64,000 nt of DNA from positions 1,550,001-1,614,000 of the forward strand of contig CP091723.1 of NCBI GenBank assembly GCA_022009775.1. The letters are read 5' to 3'. The position numbers and the translations under genes were made by a program. Source of the DNA: Christensenella sp. (GTDB lineage Bacteria; Bacillota; Clostridia; Christensenellales; CAG-917). Position 1 is the first letter of the stretch. Each line of letters begins with the position of its first letter. The notes beneath the pieces are model-generated. The model saw nothing but the letters and a program-made list of their open reading frames with translations, did no database searches and had not been told where the DNA came from. Below are positions 9,807-19,500 of the stretch, piece by piece.

Positions 9807-9914
9807 CGTCGATGCTGTTTATTTTTGTCGGTTATGACTGCAAAATTCAATATTTAAGCAATCTAACAGGATAAAACTCTGTTTTTTAAATAATGAAAAA
9901 CCGTGTTTGTTAAG

Positions 9915-10646
9915 TTAAATTTCGCCCTGCATCAGTTCTTTGAGTATCCTTCCATACTTCTTTTCTTCGTTCAATCCGCTGAAAACGAAACGTACGTTTT
10001 CGAGTGTGAAATCGCTTGCTTTAATATTTGCGTTTTTCACGTATCCGTGGATTTTCATTTCCGATTTCAGATTGCATTGCACCAAATCGTTTCCGTCGAA
10101 AAACGTAACGTCTCCGAGAATTCTTTTTATCTCTTTTTTGCAATACGGATAATGTGAACAGCCAAGAATCACGTTGTTTACGCCGTAGAATTTTCCTATA
10201 CGTTTTTTAAGATAGGGGACAAGTGCGCTCATATCGAGATTTCTGTTAAGTTCCGCCTGAATTTCAATCATTGTTGCTAGTTCGGGCGTATTTGCGATTT
10301 TTACGCAGTCGGAGTGAAGATTTGCAATCGTCCTGTCCGTTGCCATGAGAAGCGTTTTGTCGGGAATAGCGGTGCATAGGCAAGTTGGCGGCAAAAGTTT
10401 TATCACGTCGTCCCCTTTATATGTGCTCGATGCGGTATTACACGCAAGAATCTGAACGTCGCTGTTGTTTTTTAGTTTTGCAACGGCACCGTTAACTATT
10501 TTTTCAAGTTCTTTTTCGTCCTTGTTGCCGAAAGGATGATTTTTGTTGTCGGAGAAATAGAAAAACTCGCAATCGGGATAAATCCTTGCGATTTTCGATA
10601 GTGTTGTAAGTCCGCCGATGCCGCTGTCGTATACGCCGATAACCAT
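9915..10646 (-). CDS. murI: Glutamate racemase
   Basis: Converts L- to D-glutamate for peptidoglycan. The two catalytic cysteines are present in ACNTASST (about residue 70) and LGCSHYPYC (about residue 180), and the N-terminal VYDSGIGGLTTL phosphate-like loop is intact. At 243 residues from the ATG at 10646 it is slightly shorter than usual (about 260-270); a longer in-frame extension upstream to 10790 does not look like family sequence. No ribosome-binding site is visible, and an AT-rich -10-like stretch (TATATAAA) ends a few bases before the ATG, so initiation may be leaderless. Monocistronic and convergent with gpr. Confidence 0.9.
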   Translation of the reverse strand: MVIGVYDSGIGGLTTLSKIARIYPDCEFFYFSDNKNHPFGNKDEKELEKIVNGAVAKLKNNSDVQILACNTASSTYKGDDVIKLLPPTCLCTAIPDKTLLMATDRTIANLHSDCVKIANTPELATMIEIQAELNRNLDMSALVPYLKKRIGKFYGVNNVILGCSHYPYCKKEIKRILGDVTFFDGNDLVQCNLKSEMKIHGYVKNANIKASDFTLENVRFVFSGLNEEKKYGRILKELMQGEI

Positions 10647-10894
10647 ATTATTTATATATGTTAAATGCACGTTTTTTGTCATAAACGCGATTTTTGTAGA
10701 TTTTGAAATTTCCTTGCAAAAATGCCGATCGAACGTGATTTGTAAAAATCTCAGATAACAAAACCGATATTCTAACGGTATATTTTGCAAAACGGCGTAA
10801 AGGGGCCAAAAATATATGAAAAAATTTTTCCGTAATCTAATACACCGTATCGGCTTATATGCTTTCTAACGGCTTTTTGCGGCTAAAAATGTGC

Positions 10895-10923
10895 TTGAAA
10901 ATATCGATATTTTATTATATAAT
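10895..10923 (+). promoter_or_regulatory. Promoter of the EF-G paralogue
   Basis: TTGAAA, a 17-base spacer and a perfect TATAAT, about 30 bases before the ATG. The remainder of the 306-base gap between murI and this gene (10647-10952) is AT-rich and holds nothing else I recognise. Confidence 0.7.
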
Positions 10924-10952
10924 TGTACTATCCACTTCAAAAGAGGTAAATT

Positions 10953-13015
10953 ATGAAGATTTTTGATACAGACTCAATCCGCAACGTTGCGCTCATCGGC
11001 CACTCCGGCGAGGGCAAAACATCCCTCGCAGAAGCAATGATGTTTGAAGCGAAGACCATCGACCGTCTAGGCAAAGTCGACGACGGCACGTCTACGATGG
11101 ACTACGATGACGAAGAAATCAAACGTAAGATTTCAATTTCTTTGTCTCTCGGTTATGCGATTTACCGCAACACCAAGATAAACATTCTCGACGCTCCCGG
11201 ATTTTTCGATTTCGAAGGCGAAATGATTGCCGCTTTGCACGCAGCAGACAGCGCAGTCGTAGTCACCAGTGCAACCGGTTCTGTTACCGTCGGCACTGAA
11301 AAGGCTCTCGAACTTTGCCAAGAAAAGAGAGTGTCCGCACTCATTTTCGTCAATGCCGTCGACAAAGACAACAGTGACTTCATGGGCACGGCAAGAGCCA
11401 TCATGGCAAAATATAAGAGTGTTGTTCCCATCGAACTTCCGATTATGGAAAGCGGCAAGATGGTCGGTACTGTGGACGTTCTCACAGGCAAGGCATTTGA
11501 CCTTTCCGACAAAGAAATCTCCGCTCCCGCATCTATGAAAGCGGACATTGAAGAATTCAACGGCAAACTCATGGAAATGATTGCGGAAACCGACGAAGAA
11601 CTCATGATGAAATTCTTTGACGGCGAAGCGTTCACCGACGAAGAGATTCAGAAAGGTTTGCACGTTGCAATCGCAGACGACATTTTTGTTCCGCTCGTTG
11701 CAGGCAATGCACAGACTTCAAAGGGCGTCAAACGTCTTATGGACAAACTTGTCGATCTTATGCCGCATCCGCAAAGAGCGCACAAGATCAAAGCAATCAA
11801 AGACGGCAAAGAAATCGAAGTCGGCGTTGATCCGTCCGCTCCGTTCTGCGCACAAGTCATCAAATCTGTCGTTGACCCGTACGTCGGAAAACTTCTTATC
11901 TTCAAAGTTCTCGGCGGCAAACTCTCAAGCGGCGACTCCGTGTATAACGTCAGCGTTGACAAAACCGAAAAAATCGGTACGCTTTACGTTCTCAAAGGCA
12001 AAAACAAGAACCCGTCGATTGCTTGAACGCAGGCGACATCGGCGCAGTTGCAAAACTCGTTTACACCAACACCAACGACACGCTCGCAACTCCCGACAAT
12101 AAGATTCAATTTGAAAAAATCGAATTCCCGAATCCCGTCATCTCTTACGCAGTCAAGGCTCTCAAAGACGAAGAAAAAGCAATTCAAGGGCTCATCAAGA
12201 TGCAAGAAGAAGACGCAACGTTCAAGGTCGAAAAGAACGTTGAAACCGGTGACGTGCTTATTAGCGGTCTCGGTGAAGCGCAACTCGACATTATGTGCAA
12301 ACGCGTCAAAGGTAAACTCGGCATCGACATCACTTGGCAAGAGCCCAGAGTCGCATATCGCGAGACTATCCGCAAGACCGCTTCTGCAGAAGGTAAACAC
12401 AAGAAACAATCTGGCGGCGCAGGTCAATACGGTGACGTCTTCATCAAGTTCGAGCCGGGTGCGGCGGACGGCGATTTCGAATTCGTAGACGCAGTCGTCG
12501 GCGGCGCAGTTCCGCGTCAATTCATTCCTGCAGTCGAAAAAGGCTTGCGCGAAGCAATCAAACACGGCGTTCTTGCAGGATACCCGATGGTCAATCTCAA
12601 AGCGACGCTTTACGACGGAAAATATCACCCGGTCGACTCCAAGGAAATCGCATTCGTCACCGCAGCGAAACTCTCTTATGCAGACGGTATCGCGGCGGCA
12701 GGTCCGTGCTTCCTTGAACCTATCGTTGAAGCGAAAGTCACCGTTCCCGATGAATATCTCGGCGACATTCTCGGTGATATGAACAAACGTCGCGGTCGTA
12801 TTCTCGGCACCGATATGGCAAACGGCAAACAAATCATCACCGCAGAAGTTCCGCAAGCAGAAATGTTCCGCTATGCAACCGATCTCCGCTCCATGACGCA
12901 AGGTCGCGGTAAGTTTGAAATGCACGTCGTCCGCTACGAAGAAGTGCCCGCAATGAACAACGATAAGATTATTGCGGATGCTAAGAAACGTGAAGAAGAA
13001 GCCGCCAAAAAATAA
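10953..13015 (+). CDS. Elongation factor G paralogue (EF-G2 type), frameshifted
   Basis: About 687 residues after restoring one C near 12012 (GKNKN then PVDCLNAGDIGAVAKL). Domains I-V of EF-G are all present, with domain IV QYGDVFIKFEPG and the C-terminal LRSMTQGRGKFEMHV. It differs from housekeeping EF-G in the GTPase centre: P-loop GHSGEGKTS (residues 16-24), DAPGFFDF at 80-87 where canonical EF-G has DTPGHVDF with a catalytic His, and NAVD at 134-137 in place of NKxD. This places it with the divergent EF-G2 paralogues of Clostridia and relatives. It likely acts on the ribosome, but GTP hydrolysis may be weak. A strong promoter precedes it and a terminator follows. Confidence 0.85.
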
Positions 13016-13045
13016 GGCTGCTATTTAGCGTATAGCATCGTCAAA

Positions 13046-13106
13046 GCCCCTTGTTCAACAACTCATGTACCAAACGTACACTAGGGTTGTTGCCCAAGGG
13101 GTTTTT
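13046..13106 (+). terminator. Long stem-loop terminator after the EF-G paralogue
   Basis: Inverted arms CCCCTTG/CAAGGGG, then CAACAAC/GTTGTTG, then GTAC/GTAC form an interrupted stem ending in T5. It starts about 30 bases after the stop codon. Confidence 0.7.
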
Positions 13107-13276
13107 CCTTGCTCTACATCTAAATATCAGCCTTATTTACTTGATGTGTTTCTATTTGCGAATAACTTCGTCAGACACGACTTTCCCCAAAATCACGTAC
13201 GCTTTGTACGTTGGGTTTTGGTTCAAGCCGTGCCTTTCTTGTTCTTCATCCGAACAAAAGCCGTCATTGCGGCAAC

Positions 13277-13440
13277 GGCATCGCTTGAAAGCAAGCAATG
13301 CCGAGAGCCGCATTAGGCTTGTTGTTCTGCTAACCGCGCCGAAAATCTTTACTATCAGTTTAGTCACGGACAAAAACTCCTGCCACAGTTTCGCAAGATT
13401 GTCGGCTTGCTGTTTAGATTGGGTGGGACATCCACACCTG
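13277..13440 (+). repeat. Dispersed intergenic repeat, copy A
   Basis: Shares a core of about 75 bases with copies at 33132, 33317 and 43153. It comprises a hairpin (GGCAT..ATGCC with inner GCTTG/CAAGC, 13277-13302), the conserved CTAACCGCGC (13330-13339), a GGACAAAAACTCCTG block (13368-13382), TTTCGCAAGATTGTCGGCTTG, and a second hairpin GTGGGACATCCAC (13423-13435). On the minus strand the core reads QADNLAKLWQEFLS within a longer open frame. It lies between the EF-G paralogue and the SRP RNA promoter. Confidence 0.75.
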
Positions 13441-13472
13441 AATATAGCTCTAAAAATCACGCAAAATTGTTG

Positions 13473-13501
13473 TTGCAAAAATCGGTGGTTGATGATATAA
13501 T
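13473..13501 (+). promoter_or_regulatory. Promoter of the SRP RNA gene
   Basis: TTGCAA, a 17-base spacer and a perfect TATAAT, with the predicted RNA start 6-8 bases downstream. Confidence 0.75.
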
Positions 13502-13506
13502 CATAC

Positions 13507-13777
13507 TGCTGTGCTAGACGGGGAGCTTGCGGTGCCCTGTAAACTGCAATCCGCAATAGCAGTGTCGAACACCATCCTAGGTCTTCATCATGGTTGGCTG
13601 CACGGCGCAAGGAGTGTCGATATCAAGGTCCTGTGCAATGTCATACTGTGAACCGTGTCAGAGCTTGACCGCAGCAGCACTAAGCAGGCGTTGGCGTGTG
13701 CCACACGGGAAACTTTGAAGGAGCCACCTACGTCGTTTCCGCTTCGGTGATGTTTATCGAAGATGGCGCACAGTTTT
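13507..13777 (+). ncRNA. ffs: Signal recognition particle RNA, large (Alu-containing) type
   Basis: The RNA scaffold of the SRP, which with Ffh targets nascent membrane proteins to FtsY. The 5' Alu domain is recognised from TGCTAGACGGGGAG, GCGGTGCCCTGTAA and CTGCAATCCGC..ATAGCAG, as in Bacillus and Clostridium scRNA. The S domain is marked by GTGAACC, GTCAG and GCAGCAGCACTAAG, then GTGTGCC. The ends pair as CTGTGC (13510-13515) with GCACAG (13768-13773), followed by T7, which gives a length near 270 bases. The apical part of helix 8 reads GUCAG-AGCUUGACC-GCAGCAGC rather than the usual GGAA loop; a base error there cannot be excluded. Protein frames crossing this region are spurious. Confidence 0.92.
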
Positions 13778-13811
13778 TTTGTACGAAGTTGCAAATTGGC
13801 GTTTGCATAAG

Positions 13812-13839
13812 AAAAAAGTCCGCATTTGCGGACTTTTTT
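13812..13839. terminator. Bidirectional terminator downstream of SRP RNA
   Basis: A6-GTCCGC-ATTT-GCGGAC-T6, a 6-bp GC stem extended by A-T pairs. It may back up the SRP RNA T-run and serve the ABC operon from the other side, although that gene ends 160 bases away. Confidence 0.75.
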
Positions 13840-14002
13840 GATGTTTTTTGAGTTGTACTATTGTTATTTTTTTTGTAAGTTCGTTTTTTAAATATTTGGT
13901 TTTATCAAGCTCGTTTTTGCCTTTTTATAAGCGGTTTTAGGCTCGTTTTTACGTTTTTGCAATCAAATCGGCTTAATATTTGTTCTTTCAGGTGGCAAAT
14001 TG

Positions 14003-14833
14003 TCACTTGATGTCGCGTTTTGCAAAGGTGAAATAGCCTATAAGCGTTGAGATGACGGTGTAGACGATCGGCATAACCGTCACGGCAACTTTTTGCATTT
14101 TTGTGAGCTTGCCCACCGTGGATGCGATTGTCATTTGTTGCAAGGGCAGGAAGTATGCCCATGTTTCCGCGTTTTCGTTGCCGTTAATGCTTGTGATCAT
14201 TGTGATCAGACTTATGATTATGCCCAGCACCACGTATATGCCGATGTTTGTGGCAAGAGCCGCGCCGCTACTCCTTGTCAAAAACGCTATCATTGTGAAT
14301 ATGGATATCGACGCTATGCCGCACAGCAGTTGTAGGAAGAAGTTGCGCATTAGCATGGCAAATTCCGCTTTGCCAAACGCACCGAGTCTGCCGTCGAACG
14401 AGCTGAATATGCCACTGAAAATGAGCATAATGCACGCATATGCGACAAAAAGCGTGATGAGCGAGAACAACTTCGAGAAGTAAGTTTGTACTCTCTTCGT
14501 TCCGCGAGCGGTGTAGATTGCGGTTGCGCCGCAAGAGAAGTCTTTGCCGATAAATATGCATGCGATGATTGCCACAAACAGTTCGACACGCACGGTTGAA
14601 GTCGAGCCGTAAAGCATCGTCTTGCGAATCATGTTGAGATATGCAAGCGTCTGATCCTTGATTATATCCGCTTCGGGATCGGCGGGGTTTATTGGGGGTG
14701 ATTCGACAACTTTGATGCCCACCCAATAGGCGCAATATCCCAAAAGCAAGAGCAGGAACATCACGATAAGCCCGATCCACACGCTTTTGAGTTTTTTGAG
14801 CTTGTAGTAGTCGGCAAGCATTACGTTGGACAT
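14003..14833 (-). CDS. ABC-2 type transporter permease
   Basis: A 276-residue integral membrane protein with about six hydrophobic helices: one near residues 20-40, a cluster between 95 and 215, and one at the C-terminus. It starts MSNVMLADYYKLKKLKS, typical of bacitracin/antimicrobial-peptide-type or YtrC-like permeases that pair with a single ATPase subunit. The ATG at 14833 overlaps the end of the ATPase gene by 13 bases, so the two are translationally coupled. The substrate is unknown; such pairs commonly export lipids or antimicrobial peptides. No two-component system or GntR regulator is adjacent in this window. Confidence 0.8.
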   Translation of the reverse strand: MSNVMLADYYKLKKLKSVWIGLIVMFLLLLLGYCAYWVGIKVVESPPINPADPEADIIKDQTLAYLNMIRKTMLYGSTSTVRVELFVAIIACIFIGKDFSCGATAIYTARGTKRVQTYFSKLFSLITLFVAYACIMLIFSGIFSSFDGRLGAFGKAEFAMLMRNFFLQLLCGIASISIFTMIAFLTRSSGAALATNIGIYVVLGIIISLITMITSINGNENAETWAYFLPLQQMTIASTVGKLTKMQKVAVTVMPIVYTVISTLIGYFTFAKRDIK

Positions 14834-15764
14834 AGAATTATTTTTTCGTCATCGTGCAAACCTCCCATAAGAGCAATAAAAGTGGATTCCAAATCGCCTT
14901 GACACATCGTGACGTTCATGATAGGCACGTTTGCATCGGTGAAGAGTTTGACAACGTCGGGAATTTCCCTTGATAAGTCGTAAATGGCGAGCGTGTTGTA
15001 GGGAAGAATTTCAAAATCGTGCGCGTGGTAGTGCTCAACGATGACGTTGAGCGCGGTTTTCAGATCGCCGACAACCAACTTGATATACGGGCGACACATC
15101 TCTTCAAGGTCACTGTCACGCATTTCCTTGACGATTTTGCCGTCATCCATGATGCCGTAGGACGTCGCAAGTTTTGCAAGCTCACTCAAAATGTGCGATG
15201 AAATGATTATTGTGATCTTTTCTTCGCGGTTGAGATATTGAAGGATTTCTCTCACTTCAAAGATGCCTGCAGGATCGAGACCGTTGACAGGCTCGTCAAG
15301 CACGAGAATGCTTGGATTTGCGATGAGTGAAACGGCGATTGCGAGCCTTTGTTTCATTCCCAAAGAGTAATTTTTGACCTTTGTGGGATTTTTCCGGGTC
15401 AAGGCCGACTTTTCTCATAAGGTTTTTGAGCGTGTTTTGGTCTCTCTCGCCAAGTTCGTAGCCAAAAGTCTTCATGTTTTCCATTGCCGAAAGGTGAAGA
15501 AACAGGGAAGGGGAGTCCACGATAGCTCCGACTTTGCGCCTTTCATACGCCAAAGCGTCCTTTGAACTTGAACCGTTGATTTTGATTTCTCCGTCGGTTG
15601 GAGCGGTGAGTCCAAGCAAAATTCTCATAAGAGTTGTCTTGCCTGCGCCGTTTTTGCCTATGAGACCGTAGATTTCACCTTCTCTGACGGTGAGATTGAC
15701 GTCTTTCAGCACAGCCTTCTTCCCGTAGGATTTTTTTTAGATGTGATGTTTCAAAAACGTTCAT
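14821..15764 (-). CDS. ABC transporter ATP-binding protein, two frameshifts
   Basis: About 313 residues when two extra A residues (minus strand) are removed: one in an eight-A run near 15731-15738, one in GGAAAAATCCC near 15389. The corrected start MNVFETSHLKKSYGKKAVLK begins at the ATG at 15764, preceded by GGAG. Motifs in order: Walker A GLIGKNGAGKTTLMR, Q-loop region, signature NYSLGMKQRLAIA, Walker B ILVLDEPVNGLDPAG, and switch His in IISSHILSEL. This is the ATPase of a two-gene exporter with the permease downstream. The C-terminal about 90 residues form the accessory domain usual for CcmA/BcrA-type subunits. Confidence 0.87.
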
Positions 15765-15802
15765 ATATACTCCGTGCGCATATAGCGCGTTTCGTTTTCT
15801 TC

Positions 15803-15830
15803 ATTATATCACTTTTTATACAAATGTCCA
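15803..15830 (-). promoter_or_regulatory. Promoter of the ABC transporter operon
   Basis: Minus-strand TGGACA (15825-15830), a 16-base spacer and a perfect TATAAT (15803-15808), leaving a leader of about 30 bases to the ATG at 15764. Confidence 0.65.
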
Positions 15831-15904
15831 TATATTTTGCTCTATGCGTCATTTGTGAAAGAGTTTTTAACAAACGTAAGATTTTTTGTGTTTTCTACAC
15901 GATT

Positions 15905-16073
15905 CACACGATTTGTGTTTTGCGATTTTGTGATTTCTTACAACACATATCGTGTATTATCGTCAAATATAGATACACGATAGGTGTTGCAAAGCGGCGC
16001 ATTTATGGATAATATTGCCCGAAAATTGTCTAAATCGCCGTATTTTGCTATAAATGCAACACGGTAAGTGTAT
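15905..16073. promoter_or_regulatory. Array of four ACAC-N5-GTGT palindromes
   Basis: Four sites share ACAC, five bases and GTGT: around 15907-15919, 15944-15956, 15975-15987 and 16060-16072. The middle two also form a larger inverted repeat with 17-bp arms, 16 of 17 matching (15941-15957 and 15973-15989). The array lies upstream of the ABC operon promoter in an otherwise featureless AT-rich gap of 425 bases (15765-16189). It looks like a cluster of operators for a dimeric regulator; the regulator is not evident here. Confidence 0.6.
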
Positions 16074-16150
16074 TATATGTTTTAATCTCTGTGATAAAAT
16101 TTTGATGTTATTTTGACAAGAATTGCCACGTTGAAGATGTCGGTTGACAT

Positions 16151-16182
16151 AAAAAAATCCGCAAATTCGATTTGCGGATTTT
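16151..16182 (-). terminator. Terminator of tRNA-Gly
   Basis: Ten-bp stem AATCCGCAAA/TTTGCGGATT with a T-run on the minus strand, 8 bases beyond the tRNA 3' end. Confidence 0.85.
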
Positions 16183-16189
16183 CAATAAA

Positions 16190-16263
16190 TGGAGCGGGCG
16201 ATGAGAATCGAACTCACGACTAAAGCTTGGGAAGCTTTCGTTTTGCCATTAAACTACGCCCGC
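16190..16263 (-). tRNA. tRNA-Gly, anticodon CCC
   Basis: Read on the minus strand: acceptor stem GCGGGCG/CGCCCGC, a D-arm with AATGGC, anticodon arm AAAGC-TTCCCAA-GCTTT (anticodon CCC), a T-loop containing TTCGATT, discriminator T and encoded CCA. It totals 74 bases including CCA. It decodes GGG. Confidence 0.95.
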
Positions 16264-16542
16264 AAACCACTTTGCTATATGATTGTAGCACGACTTTTTG
16301 AAAAGTCAAGACAAAATCCTATTGAAAAACCTTGCAATCGCTATTTGATTATGAGAATCGGATTGTTTTTGAAGAATTAAAAGCGTTTGCATTTAGCAAA
16401 TTCTTTACCTGTCGCGACGAATGATACCGCTATGGCGTTCTCTTTACCGAATTTGTTGTGCATTAAGGCTTGAAACGCTTGCGTTTTGGTTGACATTGAT
16501 TTATAATTAACAAATCTTATATTTTGATTTTTAGGAGTCACG

Positions 16543-19500
16543 ATGTATAAATCGGTTGAAACGAATCTCGATTTCGTAGGACGTGAAAAAGAAGTCCTTG
16601 AATTCTGGAAGCAAGAACACATCTTTGAAAAGAGCGTTGCCAAAAACGAAGGCAACCCCGAATTCAGTTTTTACGACGGCCCGCCGACTGCAAACGGCAA
16701 GCCGCATATAGGCCATATTCTCACCCGTGTCATGAAGGATATTATTCCGCGTTACAAGACGATGAAGGGATATCACGTTCTTCGCAAAGCGGGCTGGGAC
16801 ACTCACGGTCTTCCCGTCGAACTCGAAGTGGAAAAAATGCTCGGAATCGACGGAAAACAAGAGATTGAAAAATACGGTATCGAACCGTTTATAAAGAAGT
16901 GCAAAGAGTCCGTGTGGAAGTATACGGACGAGTGGCGCAAGATGTCAGACCGTATCGGTTATTGGGCGGATATGGACAACCCGTACATTACCTACGACAA
17001 CAACTATATCGAGTCCGTTTGGTGGGCGCTCAAACAAATGGCGGACAAGGGACTTATCTACAAAGGCTACAAAATCGTGCCATATTGCCCGCGTTGCGGG
17101 ACTGCGCTCTCATCGCACGAAGTGGCGCAGGGCTACAAGGACGTCGAAGAAACTTCTGTTTTCGTCAAATTCAAGGTCAAGAGCGAAGAAAACGTCTACT
17201 TCCTTGCTTGGACGACGACTCCTTGGACTCTTCCCAGCAACGTCGCGCTTTGCATGAACGGCAAAGAAGACTACACCAAAATCAAAGTGAACGACGAGTA
17301 TTTCATTCTCGCCGACGCGCTTATTCCCACGCTTTTCAAGGATGTTGACTTTGTCAAAGTGGACACGAGAAAGGGCAGCGAGTATGAGTTTGTGGAGTAT
17401 GAGCCGCTCTTTGACTACGACACCGGCGCAAAAGAAAAGGCATATTATATCACCAACGATTCCTACGTCACTCTCACCGACGGCACGGGCATCGTTCACA
17501 TCGCGCCCGCATTCGGTGAAGACGACTCAAAGGTGGGCAAGAGATACAATCTCCCGTTTGTGCAAATGGTGGACGATCGCGGCAGATTCCGTGACGCCGT
17601 CTACGATTTCAAGGGCTTGTTCTGCAAAGACGCAGACAAATACATCATCGAAAAGCTCAAAAACGAAGGCAAGCTCTTCAAGACTTTGCGCTTTACGCAC
17701 TCCTATCCGTTCTGCTGGCGTTGCGACACTCCGCTTCTTTACTACGCTCGTTCGAGTTGGTTTGTGAAGATGACTGATGTCAAAGAAAAATTGCTCGTTT
17801 CAAACGATTCTGTCAACTGGATGCCAGAGACCATCAAAAACGGTCGTATGGGCAACTTCCTTGAAAACGTCATAGATTGGGGCATTTCTCGTGAAAGATA
17901 CTGGGGCACTCCGCTTCCTATCTGGGTGTGCAACAAGTGCGGCAAGATTCACGTCATCGGCTCCAAGGCGGAACTTCGCGAAAAGGCGCATCTCGATCAC
18001 GACGTCGAGTTGCATCGTCCGTATATCGACGATGTGAAGTGGGAATGCGAATGCGGCGGAGAAATGATTCGTACGCCCGAAGTGCTCGATTGCTGGTTCG
18101 ACTCGGGCTCTATGCCTTTTGCTCAGTGGCACTATCCGTTTGAAAACAAAGAAACTTTCGAGAAAGTTTTCCCGGCGGACTTCATCTCGGAGGCGGTGGA
18201 TCAGACGAGAGGCTGGTTCTACACCTTGCTTGCGGTCAACACCGTGCTCTTCGACAAAGCGCCGTTCAAGAACTGTATCGTTCTCGGACACGTCAACGAC
18301 AAGGACGGCATCAAGATGTCCAAGCACAAAGGCAACGTTGTCGATCCGTGGACCGTTCTCGACAAACAGGGCGCAGACGCTACGAGATGGTATTTCTATA
18401 CGACGAGCGCGCCGTGGCTTCCGTCGAGATTCCACGCGGACGCTGTCAGCGAGAGCCAAAGAAAGTTTATGGGTACGCTTTGGAACACCTACGCTTTCTT
18501 CGTGCTTTACGCCGAGATTGACAAATTCAATCCGCTCGAACACAACTTGAAAGACCAAAAACTCACCATCATGGACAAATGGATTTTGTCGGGGCTCAAC
18601 ACTCTCATCAAGACGGTGGATGAAGGTCTTGCGGAATATAAAATCACCGACACCGCTCGCGCAATCGGCGACTTCGTGGACGTGCTTTCCAACTGGTACG
18701 TCAGACGTAGCAGAGAGCGTTTCTGGGGCAGCGATATGACCAAGAACAAAGAAGCGGCTTACACCACGCTTTATACCGTGCTTGCAACGCTTTCAAAGAT
18801 TCTTGCTCCGTTTACACCTTTCCTTGCGGAAGAAATGTATCAGAATCTCGTCCGCAACTTCGACAAGAATGCGCCAGAAAGCGTGCATCTTTGCTCGTTC
18901 CCGATTGCAGACGAAAGCATGATCGATCCGCGCCTTGAAGAAGGCATGGACAACGTTCTGAAACTCGTCGTTCTCGGAAGAGCGGCAAGAAACGGCTCTA
19001 ACCTTAAAAACAGACAACCGCTTTCAAAACTCTTCTACAACGGCAGATACGAACTTTCAAACGACCTTAAAGAACTCGTCGAAGACGAACTCAACGTCAA
19101 GAGCGTCGAACATTCGCAAGACAGCAACGTGTTCGTAAGTTACGATTTGAAACCTCAACTTCGTACGCTCGGGCCGAAATACGGAGCAATGCTGGGCAAG
19201 ATAAGACAACTTTTGCAGGAAAGAGCGGAAGAAATCGTTGCGGCGGTTAGAAACGGCGATTTGTTCAAATATGACATCGACGGCAAACTCATCGAACTTG
19301 CAAAAGACGATCTTCTCATAAATATGAAAAACAAGGAAGGTTATTCGAGCGAAAGCGACGGCGAAACGACGGTCGTTTTGGACACCGAACTCACGCCCGA
19401 ACTTATCGACGAAGGTATCGAAAGAGAAATTGTATCCAAGATACAAAATATGCGTAAGGAAGCAGGCTTCGAAGTGACCGATCATATCGTCATCGGATAC

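Noticed and set aside
13152..13610. Minus-strand frame of 152 codons across repeat copy A and the SRP RNA
   Set aside because: Its N-terminal third runs antisense through the SRP RNA and its promoter, so it is not annotated as a gene. Only the 30-codon core within the repeat shows any coding-like pattern, treated as a finding.
13588..13794. Minus-strand frame of 68 codons
   Set aside because: Entirely within the SRP RNA gene and its terminator.
16264..16542. T-box leader for ileS
   Set aside because: No AGGGTGGNACCGCG-type motif, no terminator/antiterminator pair and no specifier-like stem were seen upstream of ileS.
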